DNA from: Cinclus cinclus
Lineage: Eukaryota > Chordata > Aves > Passeriformes > Cinclidae
Reading direction: 5' to 3'
Assembly (NCBI RefSeq): GCF_963662255.1
Contig: NC_085050.1
Location: 6,670,834 to 6,734,833, forward strand
DNA length: 64,000 nt
The translations under genes and the position numbers were made by a program. Under the pieces are notes generated by a model. That model was not told the DNA's origin. It worked only from the letters and a program-made list of their open reading frames with translations, and searched no databases. Shown one piece after another: positions 23,843 through 37,550 of the stretch. The stretch's first letter is position 1; each line of letters begins with the position of its first letter.

Positions 23843-25757
23843 GTTTTTTCTCTATTTATGAGTGAAAGTGGCTTTTCCTGTTGATAAAAATGTTCAAAAT
23901 AAGGCCAAGAACACTCTTTGTCAGCACACCACTAAAACCAAGGCTTATGGGCATTTGACATATTGTCCACTGTTTTTTAATACTGTGAATTCCCTTTTGT
24001 ATTATTCTTTCTTTTTAATTACTTTAGCACCAAATAAAATGCCTTCCAACATTTAGTGTAATAATTTGATAACCATAAGTCCTTATTTTTACGGCACATG
24101 ACTGTAAAATTGCCTTTTTGACAGGGAATATGGTGAAAACAGTAGAAGAGGTTGTGGTAGTAATTCTGTCATTACAAGCTTTTTATGAGGTATTTGTCTA
24201 CACCATAAGGGTTTTTTTCCCAGAGCATTTTTTTTCCCCTTAGCAGCATTCCCTCTCAATTATACATCTGTCCACAAGCCAAAAATTACTTACTGCTGAA
24301 AATGAATTACTGCAGATGTGTATGACTGCAGACAGATGGGAAGCATCTCTGCTATCCCAGATTTTTAGATCATGAATAGAACTTCATTGAAGAACTCAAG
24401 CTATTAGAAAATTATTAAAGGCTAGTGACCTAAGACACAAACATTTTTTAAGTAAAATTGAACTGATTTCTTTAAAAGAAATTTCCTTCTGTCAGAAAGC
24501 TCTCCTTGAGCAATATTGCAGCTATGATCCTCATAAAACAATATCTCTAAAAACTTCCATTTCAGGTATTCAGCATAAGCTTCTTCAGGAAGACCAGCAT
24601 TGTAACAATCCTCAGTCTTAGTCATGAATACATTTAAAGGAAGGAAAACTGAAGAAACTGGTGTAGTCCAACATCATGAACCTGATTCACTCACGTGTTG
24701 AATTCCTGGCTTTGCCTCTTACTGCTGACCTGAGGAATTGAACCTGATGGGTGCATCCTTCACTTCACCCCCAGCTGCTTTGGTTTGTAAAGCAACACAC
24801 ATCCACAGCCCAGTGCCCAGAGATCCTGTCACAACCACTGCTTTAAAAAGTACTTTGGAACTTCCAAATAAAAACCATCCAGAAATTTCAAATAAGTCAG
24901 TTGTTAGATCAATGCTAATCACTTTTGCATTTTTCAAAGTCTAAAAGAAAGAAAATTACACTGAAAGAAGATCAATCTCCATTCAGTTTTTTTATGTTGT
25001 TTTTTTTCTGAACAGGCAGAAGAGCTTCCTCCTTTTTGGAGACTTAGATAGAAGAGACAGCAACTGTGTAAATGAGTGAAACACAATCTCAGGGACTTTG
25101 AGAGACAACAGCAGTGAAACTGAACTGCTTCTAATTCAAAAGAGAAGATTATTATTGTTTGAATCAGAAACTCAAATGAATAATTCGTATTTAATATTTT
25201 CATGCACCTGAGAAAGCATAACAGGATGCAAAGTATTAGTCAGCACTCATGACAATAAAAAAGCTAATGCCTTGGTTAATGAATTCTCTAAGAAAGGAAA
25301 CAATTACTGGTGCATTTCATGAATCTCTGTTGCTAGAAAGGATTCAAACCACCGAGGAGAAAAGATTACTTTTAATCTTTTATTGATTTATTGACCCTTT
25401 TTTTTGTCTCCAAGAAAGACACAAACCCACATCAAAATGCTAGGCACATGGACTGTGTGCCTACTCCACGTGTGAAACTGGTTCATCTGTCACAGATCTG
25501 CTATTAAAACTAGCCCATGGATGTCCAGAAACCTGTGCTTTACAGCTTAAAATTCCTGGTTAAAAAAACATATGCTGGTGCAGTGGAAAAGAAAGAGCGG
25601 GGAAAAAAGAAAGCTTTACTCTGAAAGTAAATAAGAAATTACATCTAAAGACATCTAAGGTAGAAATTTAGTTACAGCTAATTAAGTTTAGACAAAGAAC
25701 TGTGGGCCCGGTGTTTTTCTCTTTACATCAAAAATCCTGATTTTGGATACTATGAGT
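23843..25757. other. Unique DNA, nothing firm recognised
   Basis: Holds the protein-like frame at 24.4-24.6 kb, listed separately, and T-rich runs near 24205-24240 and 25000. Confidence 0.5.
24422..24625 (-). other. Short protein-like ORF, unrecognised
   Basis: A 67-codon frame from ATG at 24625 with an unusually balanced composition (contains EEAYAEYLKWKFLEILFYED). No splice sites stand out at its ends and no family is recognised. Most likely chance; noted because it reads more like a soluble helical peptide than its neighbours. Confidence 0.1.
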
Positions 25758-26211
25758 CAGTCCAAAGGGAAGCCTCAAAGCTGATGAGAGGCTTGGAGCC
25801 CCTCTGCTGCGGGGACAGGCTGAGACAGCTGGGGGTGTCCTGCCAGGAGAACAGAAGGCTCCAGGGAGACCTTGGAGCACCTTCCAGTACCTAAAGGGTC
25901 TCCAGGAGAACTGGAGAGGGACTTTGGACAAGGGCATGGAGTGACAGGCCAAGGGGGAACGGCTTCAAACTGACCCAGGGCAGAGTTAGATCAGATATAA
26001 GGGAGAAATTCCTTAGTGTGAGGGTGGTGAGACAATAGATGAAGTTGCCCAGAGAAGCTGTGGCTGCCCCATCCCTGGAAGTGTTCAAGACCAGGCTGGA
26101 TGGGGCTTTCAGCAACCTGGGACAGTGGAAGGTGTCCCTGCGCATGGCAGGGGGTGGAACTGGGTGATCTTGAAGGTCCATCCCAACTCAGAGCATTTTA
26201 TGATTCTATGG
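25758..26211 (+). repeat. CR1 LINE, longest and best preserved copy
   Basis: About 450 bases of CR1 3' sequence. Landmarks in order: a CACCTC-like block before GGGGACAGGCTGAGACAGCT, GAAGGCTCCAGGGAGACCTT, CCTTCCAGTACCTAAAGGG, GAGAGGGACTTTGGACAAGG, a GTGAGGGTGGTGAGACA block, CATCCCTGGAAGTGTTCAAG, CAGGCTGGATGGGGCTTTCA, GGTGTCCCTGCGCATGGCAG, and a terminal ATTTTATGATTCTATGG. It covers the end of the reverse transcriptase ORF2 region and the 3'UTR. Two antisense ORFs (25728-26181) are shadows of it. Relatively intact, so probably the youngest insertion here. Confidence 0.97.
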
Positions 26212-27540
26212 ACACCAGATATATAGCAGCATTCTTGCTGATGTAAAAAAGAATGTCAAGTAGGAAAAACATTTTTGAGATTGAATACTTTCCACTTGAA
26301 AAGTAAACTGTGTAATAGTTATATGTTATGATTGTGCATTATTTCTTCATTATCACTTTTATACTAGTGAAATAACTTTCTACAGATAAGACAAATATGA
26401 TTCATGGTCACATTTTTTGTTTGCCCTGTAACAGCAACATGCCACCACAGCAGGATCAGTATCACACCACAAACTTAGAATATATATTTTTTTTTTCCTA
26501 TGGAAAGCTAACATCACATCTTTTTAAGATGTCAAGATGTACAGTGCTGCAGCACTAATCTAGTATAAGATACACCTAACATCCTTCATTTAAGGCATCT
26601 CTAAACCGAGTAGGTATAAATTAATTTTGTAATATTTTTGTCAATTAGAATACTCAGTACAGATTTTAAGAAAGGAAGTTTAACTGTATCACCCATTAAC
26701 TACTACATATATAAGTTTTACTCAATTACTAGAAGAAGAAAGAAAAAAAGCAAGAATGAAAAAACTAATCACTTTGCATGATTAGACTTCTAGAGGCTGT
26801 TTCCAGCTATGTTCTGGTTGGAAAAAAAATACCAAGGATAAAGCACATAGCTCCTACTCTTCAGACGACAGCACCTCATTCCAGTCAGAATAAAAAAGAT
26901 ACCTGATCTGGGTATTTATCTATTGCTTGCTCAGGTGTCTGGGTAAAACTAATTTTTTTTTGTAGTACCTCAAGTAAAAATGTATTTTTTAAAATTGTAC
27001 ATTGCCATAAATAAATTACATGTGTTTGGGTTTTGTTGTTGTTGTTTTGGGTTTTTTTTTTAATACATTACAAATTCTGAACCATTTCTTCCTTCCACTT
27101 TAATGAGAAGACAATTTCTATCACCTAAGCATACCAAAATAGTAAAGATTAAGTGGATTTACACTGCATTTTCCATGAATCAATATTTAAAATATTATAA
27201 ATTATGCAATTTATACATGATCATCGGTAACATTTAGCAATAACATTTCTTCATTTCTTTGACATTTCTGAAATGTAATTCTACTGATATCTGGTACATA
27301 AATCCTCTGGAAGTTAGTGGAGTCAAAAGACCTACATTTCTTTATGAGTAGATATAACTACATTAAAAAGGATTTTTTTCCAATGTACCACCAGCTATTG
27401 AAAAAATGTCTTCCCTCCTTGCTAAGCAAAAAAAGGCAATATAAGACAAAAGAACAAACAAGTGACAAGTTCCATACACACATTTTAATTTAAGCCATCT
27501 TTGTCAAGCTGTGCACCTTTACCCACAGTCCCATCAGCTA
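26212..27540. other. Unique AT-rich DNA
   Basis: Holds a (GTT)n and T-rich stretch at 27030-27062; otherwise nothing recognised. Confidence 0.5.
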
Positions 27541-27690
27541 CAGAACAGTTTGGTTTGGAAGGGACCTTCAAAGACCATTTAGTCCAACCCCCTGCCCTTC
27601 CATGATGGTCAGGGACACCTTGGACTACACGGGGTCCCTCAAAGCCTCATCCAGCACTTCCAGTGATGGAGCATCCCTGGTTGCACAACC
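27541..27690 (-). repeat. CR1 LINE fragment
   Basis: Reverse complement CR1 tail: GTTTGGTTTGGAAGGGACCT, TCAAAGACCATTTAGTCCAA, CCCCCTGCCCTTCCATGATG, GTCAGGGACACCTTGGACTA, CTTCCAGTGATGGAGCATCC. A different 3' flavour from the 25.8-kb copy, so a different subfamily. Confidence 0.95.
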
Positions 27691-30600
27691 ACATCAAGAT
27701 GTTGCATTTTATAGATCCAAAACAGTTTGCAAGTGCTCTGAATTGTTGCTATAAAAACCCAAACTATGAGAATATCTGTTTGTCAAAACAGAAGATACTA
27801 CTGAATTCTACAGAAATACATGAAAGTTTAATTTCCAGTTTATTTCCCACTGTGGCTCACTCACCTCTGGACTCCTGGAAACAGCTGTCCAGCCTCAAAG
27901 GCATCACTGACCATATTCCCACAATCAACTTTCATACTTGACTTGAGAAATTGTTGAATTAGCAATTCTTTCCCCCACACTCTGGTGTCAATCTCCATCT
28001 CCTGACATGACATTTCATTAAGAAATTTCCAGCCAACTACACTCCCATCTCAGTCACAGTAATGCAATGCACTTTTACACCTTGCTAAATTCTATACACA
28101 ATTTTTGTTGCAATTACAGGGATTACTTATGTAAAAGATTAATGTTAGTGGCTGGGATATTGAATCCTTTAACACAATTGAATGTGGGGAAACAAAGAAT
28201 TAAAAGTACAATTAGTCTCACACATTTGGAACTGGCTGACAACTGTGTTTGGTATGATATAATATATTGCAACCAACACTACTCATTTTCCAAACTGATT
28301 TTGTTTTGTCTGTGTTCATCATTTAAGCTCATCCACTCATTCTTTTATTCTGTAGGAAGGCAGAGGAAAGAATTAAAGTCCCTGCAGGCTGCTTAGCTGA
28401 AGGTCTGCAAAATTTCCTTTCAGAAACCAGTTTTTGAGCTACATTTTCCTCTCTTCTGTTCACATAGTGCTGATATGTTGCTCTCTAGAGAAAGGGTTTT
28501 AAAAACCTGGGACCTGTTTTTTTATCTCTGCATTCAAAAGTTACCTTTAAGAGTTCTCAAAACATCACAGAGCAGCAGCTTGCTCAGTTTTTGAGACCCA
28601 CTTCAATGCAAAACTACTTGGTCTTTCTGGTGAAGCAATTCTGAAGTTTGCAGAGCAGGACCAACAGGCACCAAAATCATTAGGCAGGTGTGAGACATCT
28701 TGGGAAGCTTCTCCATGCTCACGTCAGAATGCAAGATCCCTACATTGCATACACCAATAACCTGGCAGTGTAAGTCGGTTCAAATGCATGAAACTTTTGT
28801 TTTATTCCAGAAGGGGTTTAGTGCAACTACATTCATCAGAGCATCTCAGTATCTTTCTGAGATGTAACTGATGTAACTATAAATTACCACAGTTTCTACT
28901 CTCTCTCATGTCTGGGAAGAGAACTCTCTGTGCAGCTAGATATTTTTAGTTTCCTTATTTGAACATATATGCTGGTTTGTATCTGTTACAGAAGAAAGAT
29001 CAAGCAAATGCACTTGGCAGCTGGTCTGGAAAGTGATAAGACAATAATAGCCTTTAATGGAAATTAATTTCAGTCCTACATTACACTAAGAAATAAAATT
29101 TCCAACCCATATTAACTTGAAGGTTAGTTCTTTTGATTATTTAGAATGCTTCTGTTACTGAAGAGCTTTAATAAAGACGTTCTAACATAACATCTTGGAA
29201 ATAAGGCCAAAGCTGTGAATATAATATTCCTTCAAGATCTCATTAGAGACTTCAAAAAATTTATAAAAAGACCAGAAGTTAGACATGGACAAAATAGTTT
29301 GCATGCCTCAAGAACTATGTTCCTTAATTTTGGAAGAAAGCTGGAGGTGTGAGACAAGAGAAGTAGCATTGCACATTGCATGTGGCACCCAAGCCACCCC
29401 TTCACATCCTTAAACCTCTTAACACCTTATCAGGCTGATGAGTATAAATGAAGAATTATTCCTTCTGGGACTCTTCCTAGAGGAGATGTGGTGGTGTCAG
29501 ACTATACTGCCAGTATATACTGAATATGCTTCTTTAAGAAACCCTTGAACCATTTGACTGCATTGATCTCCTGTCAGAGAGAAGAATGACATTTCTTGCC
29601 TATGAGAATGTCACGCTGTCACCAAGAAGGAGAAGAGACATCCACTCACCACCCATCAGTGAGTCCCTCAGCAGTGTCCTGTGCTGCTCTCCAAAGCACA
29701 CTCTGCCACAGTGCTGACTTTTAAAAAGGTCTAGATAAAAATTTACATTACTCAACTTCCCATTGATTTCTGGTATGAGCTCTCCCAGTAATGTCAAATG
29801 AATTATATTTGGCTAGAATCAGAGTACCTGGAGAAAAATAGAGTTTTGCAGTCTTGCACCCAGAAGGAAAAACAGAAGCCTTCCAGGCAAATCTCACTGT
29901 GCTACTTTTAATTATCAACAGTCGAAGTTGTTTATAACTCTTCCACTGGCCAACTATTTCAAAACTACCACTCAAAGGGTGTTCATCAGAAGATCTGCAG
30001 AAATCACTGTACGAAATTACTGCTCTTGGAATCTGCTTTCATAGCTGGGAAACCTTAGTATTTCATATTTTCCTTACTTTTGGAGCAACACAATGTCTGC
30101 TGTCCTATCTTCTTTGCATTACAGCTTCCTCACCTCCTCCTCAAGGTGACTCCTGAACTCTGCATGGTATTGCTTATTCCTCCTTGATCCTTCATAGGTG
30201 TTAGCTACACTGTGAGGAAAGGAAAGCTCCTTTCCTTTCCAGCAGACTGCCTGGATTATCCCCTCAGTCACATAAGAACTGACTGAAACTTGGGCTCTCC
30301 TTTTGAATATGGGAGCTTGTATGGAAAGGACTCAGGACTAATTTCCTCTTATCCTTTTCTTGCATAGCATTAGCATCTCCACCAAAATACTTGGAACTGT
30401 TTCACGGGTTAATATTAGACCATGAATAGCCAGCTGATATTGTCCCGTCTCCAGAAAACAAAGGAGACAAAACCAAAATATCCACTTCTCTAAACAGCAA
30501 ATTCAAACTTCAGAAGAGATAATCATGGTGTTTTTAATAAAAGAAATACTAGGAGATGCTTGTTTTACTAAGAAACAAAATATTTTCCTCCAGTCTGAAG

Positions 30601-33599
30601 AGAGGTTGCAGCAAATTTACTAAATCATATCTGGAGTATGGTTAGAACTGCAGCAATGGCAAAAAATTCCTGTTAGAGATGCTCTGACTCTAAAACTAAG
30701 CAAGTAAGCAATACAAAAAGGCTTTGTCTTCAAAAAATTCTTAAAACTAGTAGACAAAGTAAAAGAAAATAGTGGTCTACAACATGGCTATAATATTTTT
30801 ATACTTATAGAAGCAAGAATTCAAACTATAACTTGAGTGGTCTCATTATAAACACCGTATTTTTTATGTTTCAATTTATTATACATAAATTAATTTTAAA
30901 CCAGGTAAAATACAATAATTATGGAATCTGCATATTGGGAAAAAACATGGTAACCAGGACCCAAATCATACTCATCTTGCTTTGCTTGCTGGTACTATTT
31001 CTTCAGAGGTAGTTCAAAGACTGCCTCCAGAATATAAAGACCCAGCAACCTTTTCTTGAATGTTTGAATAACAGCTCTCCCTACACATAATAAGATTTGA
31101 AAACATGAAAGTATTTTGCTTGAATAAATAAACATTAGAAGTTCAAGACTCCAAGATGAGTATATTTGCAATTATATCAAAAGCAAACAAAAAATTGCTC
31201 CCTGAATTAAGTCTTAAAATACACCAAAGTACAACATGTGCCTATGTCTTATCTGAGTGTTGCATATCTGGACTGAGATTGTTAGCTTCTCTGTGTCAAG
31301 ATCTAGATGAAAATTATCTGCATAAAGGGAGTAAAATGTCAAATTCTGAATATCTGACAATTCTACAACAGATGGTCTTAAATATTAGTGATTCAAGTTG
31401 CTGCTGGCATTGGGTCAGCTCTTTACTTGTTAATTAAGGACCTGAATTTTGAACTATTATTTTGTTATAAAATGCCCATCGGGGAAAAAAAATAGAAAAT
31501 GCATGGCTAAAGATTTTAGAAAGCTTGCTCTCTGTTTATGCAAGAATTTCCATTCTGGCTGATTAATGAAATTCCAGGTTAGGAAAAAACCTCCTCTCCC
31601 AGTTGTTTTAATAAGACCCAGATCTTGCTTTTAGTAAATACTGGCAGTATGCAGGTGCAGAAATTCTCAACCCTATGCATTTCACATCATGTGAGGATGT
31701 AATTTATTGTTCAAGAAACTCAGATAGCAGATGTTCGACTTCTTCTTCCAGAGGGCACAGTCTGGCTTTGGAAAGCAAGTCACAGGAGGGGTGACAGGAG
31801 GCTCTCACTTGTGCTCTGCAAAGGAATATCCAGAGTCAGTCCTCCTCCACCACAAACTGGAGCTTGCCAGGAGTTCACTCATCATTTGTATCACAAAGCT
31901 GAGTTTGTCCTTCTCCTTCAGACAGGACCTGCCTCTGCCTGTGTCCCTGCTGAATCTCCCCATCTCCTCTTCCCTCTTGCAGCTGAAAACAGAACATTTA
32001 ATCTTGACTAACTTTCAAGTCCACCAAAAATTGCCCCAGGATGCTCAGGACCCAGAGAAATGTCCCTGTCACCCTTGCCTACATCCTGCCTTGGGAATGG
32101 TCTCAGCAAGAAGGTGAAGGAGTGCCATGCCACTTCTTAAATGGGCCACCCACAAAAAGATTCTTGAACTGGAATCAACTGAAGAAAAGTGAAATGCCTG
32201 AAAGAGATAACATTCAATAGTGCTCATTAAGTTCAAGATCATCCCAAATTATATCTAAGTTACAGGATAACTGAGGAAAACCAAATAGCAAGAAATAGCC
32301 ACACAACAATGACAACAACCTCTCTCCTTGATACTTTCTTTCCATTGGCATGTCCTCTGTGTAGAAATCTGTTCCCCCAAATCACCTCCTCTAAGCCAGT
32401 CTATATTCACATTGGTGATGAGACCCTTACCAGCAGCTACCACTGGGAGCAATTCCCCAAAGAACTTGAAACTAAAGCTTCTTCCCTCCTGAAGCATCAG
32501 TTTCTTATCTGATGCTTTGGAATCTATATGCAAGAGCACATAAGGGTTGGCAATTATACAGTTGGGTATTTATAAACTCTGAAAATATTACCATATGTTA
32601 GAAAGCAAAAATTATATATCACTAAATAAACTTTCCCTTTCCATTAGATGCACATTCCCTGAAAAAAATACAATTAGGCAGTAATCAGCCTTGACAATAC
32701 ATATTTAAATGTAAGATAAAATTACATTTTTTAATAGAAAGAAATGAAATTTTGCACGAGTATGCAATTTTCAAGTATTTCTATGCAATGTCAGATTTAA
32801 CAGTAGCCAGAAGAGGCACTTGAAGGAAGTGGAAATATTAAGCTTAGAAATCCAATTTTTATAATTTCTTTACAACTACCCAAACACTGCTCTGAAATAC
32901 CATGGAACATTGATTTGCTTTTAAACAGTAAAGATATCTTTGACTTCTGTATAAGGCAAACACAGCAACTTTGGACCTTGACAGGTATTTCACTTCATTT
33001 ATAAGTTACACTTACAAAAATGTTTTATTTAAATGACCAGTAAGTACAACAATCGCCTTTTAAGAACGCACTCTTTTCCAAGAAATCCTTCTTGACACAT
33101 TTCATTTTGGTTTCCATCCACGTAGAAGCAGTTACCTAATGTTTAACATGAGCTACAGATGCAGTTCTAGAAGTTACGTTGGCAACTTGGCAGTCGGTAA
33201 AATTGCTGTTTCTTTACTTTTTTATGTTATATGGCCATTTCTAACTGGCTCTTCTTGCCCCAGAGGGCACAGCTGGAGAAGTGCACAGCATAAACACAAC
33301 AGGCTCAGAAAGCAGCAAAGCATCTGCCACTGTTCCCAAAGAGAATCATTTGACCCATTCTAATTCTTAATTCTCTATCGCTTATTAAAAGTAGCAAATT
33401 TGGTAACACTGAAAAAAAAACATCCCAGAAAATTAAGACTCATTAAAACATCCTATAATCCTGAGAACAAATGGCTGCCTGTGGATCAAGTGAGCACATT
33501 TTGATCACAGGGACTGGGGCACTTTTTACTGCAGATCCCAAGGACTGAAAGAACAATGCCATAAATTAATAATAGTGAGTCTATAAAGGTTGAATTGAT
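27691..33599. other. Unique DNA, nothing recognised
   Basis: About 5.9 kb without a recognisable repeat, RNA gene or splice-supported exon. A 128-codon plus-strand ORF at 31731-32117 sits in a locally GC-richer patch and matches no family I know. Confidence 0.5.
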
Positions 33600-33800
33600 A
33601 CTGACATCTTGGATATTATTACAGTAAATGACAGATTAATGGACAAAGGCACGAGATCCCCAAAGCCTTCCTAGATATTTAATTACTACGAAGTAACCAA
33701 TAATCATATTAATTAGCACAGCTAAAAATCCCATCGAGCAGTAAATGATTTCAAAGGAAATTTTGGCTATAACAATGACAAGTTAAGTAGTAACTTAGGC
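33600..33800. promoter_or_regulatory. Candidate conserved non-coding element
   Basis: Contains retained CpGs (GGCACGAGAT, ACTACGAAGT, CATCGAGC) spaced through homeodomain-like cores (TTTAATTACT, ATTAATTAGC, AATCATATTAAT). CpGs are rare in the surrounding DNA. Composition only. Confidence 0.2.
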
Positions 33801-34164
33801 CAATGCCAGCACAGAATAAATGATTTAATGATCCCCATAGAAAGTTTTATTTTACTGAGATCAATATCTGACCCCTATTGTACACTAAAAGCCATGCCTA
33901 AAACCAATTATAAGAACTATTGTTGGTACTCTCAGTTACAAAGAAATTTCCTTCTCAATTGTCATTCCGTCAAAATTAAATACATAATATGGAACTCAAT
34001 GAATCTTTCTGGCATCTCTAGAGCAATAGAAGCTATTGATTTTAAACATTTTATTTTAAAAAATCCTGTAAATCTTCAGTACCCACCTTTCTGGATTATA
34101 AAAAAATTAAAGCATTTTGCACCAATATATATTTCTAAATGCAACATACTCTAATAATGTCTAA

Positions 34165-34437
34165 GTGAATCACGGAAGGGGGCTGAAAAGGACTTTAAAG
34201 ATTATCTCATTCCAACCCTCCACCATGGGCAAGGAGACATTCCACCAGACCAGGTTGCTCAGGACCCTATCCAACCTGGCCTTGAACACTTCCAGGGATG
34301 GTGCACCCACAGCTCCTCTGGGCAACCTGTGCCAGTGCCTCACCACCCTCCCAGTACAGAATTTCTTCCAAAAATCTAACCTACATTCCCCTGCTTTCAG
34401 TTTGAACACATTACTCCTTGTTTTATCACTACAGTTC
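34165..34437 (-). repeat. CR1 LINE fragment
   Basis: About 270 bases of reverse-complement CR1: GAATCACGGAAGGGGGCTGA, CATTCCAACCCTCCACCATG, CAGACCAGGTTGCTCAGGAC, CAACCTGGCCTTGAACACTT, CTGGGCAACCTGTGCCAGTG, CCTCACCACCCTCCCAGTAC, ending in CCTTGTTTTATCACTACA. ORFs on both strands at 34165-34467 are its shadows. Confidence 0.96.
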
Positions 34438-34659
34438 CTGATCAATGAACATCAGCAGCAAGACTGATTTATCAGTGCACAGGAAAAAAAAAACAAAACA
34501 CAAACAAAAGTTGTGAACTTCAGATTTTACATTATAAAAAGCATATTTAAAAAATATAATCCCTTTCAAACTTGACTTTCATCAAATGCAACAAGTACCC
34601 CATGCAAAATAAAAGGTTTTGTGATGATGTGAACCTTTTTAAACTAAAGGTGTATATTC

Positions 34660-34861
34660 AGTCCCTATCATTATGAAACAAAGGAAAAATTTCTTCACTT
34701 AAAGGCTGTCCAGGGAAGAGATGGAATCAGCATCCATGGAAGTATTCAAAAGACATGTGGCTGTGGCACCTGGGGACATTAATGTTGCACACAGCTGTGC
34801 TGGGTTAATGGTTGGACTCAACGATCTTAGAGGTGTTTTACAACCTTAATGATTCTACAAG
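34660..34861 (+). repeat. CR1 LINE 3' end, different subfamily
   Basis: Landmarks: AAATTTCTTCACTTAAAGGC, CATCCATGGAAGTATTCAAA, GTGGCACCTGGGGACAT, GTGCTGGGTTAATGGTTGGA, CTCAACGATCTTAGAGGTG, ending CCTTAATGATTCTACAA. The GTGGCACTTGGGGACAT motif marks a subfamily distinct from the copies at 25.8 and 34.2 kb. Confidence 0.93.
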
Positions 34862-37550
34862 TTTTAGAGGTAGTACTTTTTATACATATAAAATCTATAT
34901 ATCCTCTATAAATCCTATTTGGCAATAAAGCATTTGTATTCCAATTTTGCACACTGTCTTTGCTCAGATCACATCTTGCTTGTGCACAAATTCTGCTTGT
35001 GAATGATAGCAGGCAGCAACAGGATAATTGTCATATATCAATCAAACATGACATTAGAAGGCAGTTAAACTGACAAAATAGGACCTGAATGATGAAATAC
35101 ACAATTAAAAATCAACAACTAATGGAAATAAGATTCTTGACTAACTTGACTTCCCTTACGTTTGTCATGATCTAAAAGCAGACTGTTATTGCGCTAGTCT
35201 AAAATAATCTAGTTTTATATTTATTTTATATATGTGTGTACATAACAGCCTAAATCTTCATATATTGTCATAAAAAACCTCCTACTCTGCTAATGCAATA
35301 GGCACTTTAAAAAAAACTTACTGGCTATTTAGATCCAGAGTCATTTTAATTTTGATGTTAGACCAGCTGATTCGTATGTTCATTCAAACATATTCATGTT
35401 CCTAGAGTTATACCTGCTACTCATGAGAGGACAGAAAAAAATCTAAAACCAAAAGCAAATAACAAATATCCACTTTTCAAATTGTTATGTTATTTGTACT
35501 ACTTACAGTCTTGTTTTCTTCAGAGAGCAATTCCCTTAAAAACCTATTTTTTTAACCAAGTTTGTTTTCAGGAAAAGAAATATAGCTTACAGAAATTATT
35601 TGATGAGCAACTATTAATCTCTTTAGTGCTGGGAAGTGTACTTATAAACTAGACATTAGCCTGAAAATACATAGGCCAATCATTATGGAAATAAGTGAGT
35701 ATTTAAGGTAGTACATGCCTTAATAGAAAGATATAAATAATGAATACAGAACTAATGGGAAAGTTCTCCAGTTCCATTGCAAAATTGAAATTTAAACCAA
35801 AGGCAAATTTCTAATGAATTTTGGAAAAAGACTTTTCTACAGCAAGATCATCAATTGCTTTTAAGTTTTGAAATAGACAAAAGAATAAAGCTTCCATATA
35901 AAATGTAACTGTAAAAGTCCTACGTTATCAAAAGAAATGTACAGTAATTCATCTAGGCAGTTCTCACTCTAATGCCACTTTATGATTACTGAGGCTAAAA
36001 AATGGGATCATGAAATAAAGAAGATTAATTTCTCAGGAGTTTTTACTGCTGAAAGTGGACACTAAAGATTAACTAAAGACAAGAAATCTAGGCCCTACAA
36101 GGATGAGAAATTTAGACCATCTGTATTACATCAAGTATTACTTTATGCATTATTCTTGGCTTTTCATCAAACTCTGACCCTTATAAACATCCTTTTTGTT
36201 TAAAGCTTTAAAAACTACAGCTGTTCTTATCACTGGTTTTGGAAATCACTGCTCAAAACCTTTAAATTGAACATATCTAAAAAGACTCAACAAAACTGAT
36301 ATTTACCAAAAAAAGCTTATAACTAAAGTAAACATTCAACATTCTGAAGATGAAAATAGCAAGAACAAATAATCAGGATAAATACACCTAGCTTAAGAAA
36401 ACTTAAGGAAGCAACTATGAAATATGGAAAAATTATTTAGAGATTATTTACTGGGTATTAGTGAATAATGAAATATAAGGCACAGAAGGCTTTTCTCCTC
36501 TGAAAATAAAAAGAAGGATCTGTATACTGGATTTGAATTTATCATACCTGCTGCTTACTCTGAAAGTTAAATTAGAATGAACCATTCACAATTCCAAAAT
36601 AATCTGGAATAACCAGTTATAAAATTACAGTAAGAAAATGTTGGCATTCATTCAATTCTGTTCCAACCCTTTTACAGAAGTAGTAGAACAAAGTTATGCA
36701 AATGCCTATGTTCTACAAACAGTAATAATAAAATACACTGTATAGATTCTAAATAAGCACACGTATCAGAAAACAGAAAGGAACTTCTATAGCTACAAAC
36801 AAGCAGCCTTCCCTCCCCCACACATTTTAATTCTCCAATATATAATGACAAATGTACGAGAGAACATTTCTCATGGTTTTCAGACCTAAACTAAGCTTGG
36901 CAATCAATTTCTATCTGGAGTGATCTTATTGCAGCCCTTACAATAAAAATCACAGCAAACAGAATCAGAAGCAGAGCAGTTTTATTGCTCTGAGGTTGTA
37001 CCTGAGATAACCAGGGAGGAAATGTAAGAAATAATAAGCAGATTAATAAGGCAAAATGGCTCAAAACCTTGCTCTGAGACACGCTGCTGTGGTTCCCACA
37101 AAAGAGCACCAAGTTTTCAGCTATTAAACCATTGCCCATCTATTGCTACAGGTAGGCCTGAAGGTCTGCTGGCCAACCAGAGGCTGCAGGACTCCAGTGC
37201 ACAGCCCAGAATAATTTAATTTTATACAACCATAGCTGGCTTAGGCAAAGTCTAGAACTACACCCTCAGCATTCTGGCAGCTACAGGGAAAACTCAGAAA
37301 AGAAATCCAAGCAATTTGCTTTTATGTCATAAAATAACCTATGGAGTTTTGCATACCCAAAGTGAACTATTACTTCAGGTCTGATCCGTGTTCCCAAGAG
37401 GCATGGAACACTTCTGGAATTCTTCATTTTTGATATTTGTTTTATCTTCAAATCTTAAGTACATTTGTACAGCTCCAAATACAATCTAACTGAAGTTCTT
37501 TAGGCTACTCCTCTGGGAATGTTCCAATGAAATTCAGAAGTCTACTGTCA
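34862..37550. other. Unique AT-rich DNA, nothing recognised
   Basis: Only simple AT-rich stretches (for example 35215-35245) and chance ORFs. Confidence 0.5.

Noticed and set aside
25728..26181. Two minus-strand ORFs of 74 and 96 codons
   Set aside because: They are antisense readings of the CR1 copy at 25758-26211.
31731..32117. 128-codon plus-strand ORF
   Set aside because: No recognisable family, low-complexity Ser/Leu composition, and no convincing splice sites; most likely chance in a GC-richer patch.
34165..34467. 100-codon plus and 91-codon minus ORFs
   Set aside because: Shadows of the CR1 fragment at 34165-34437.
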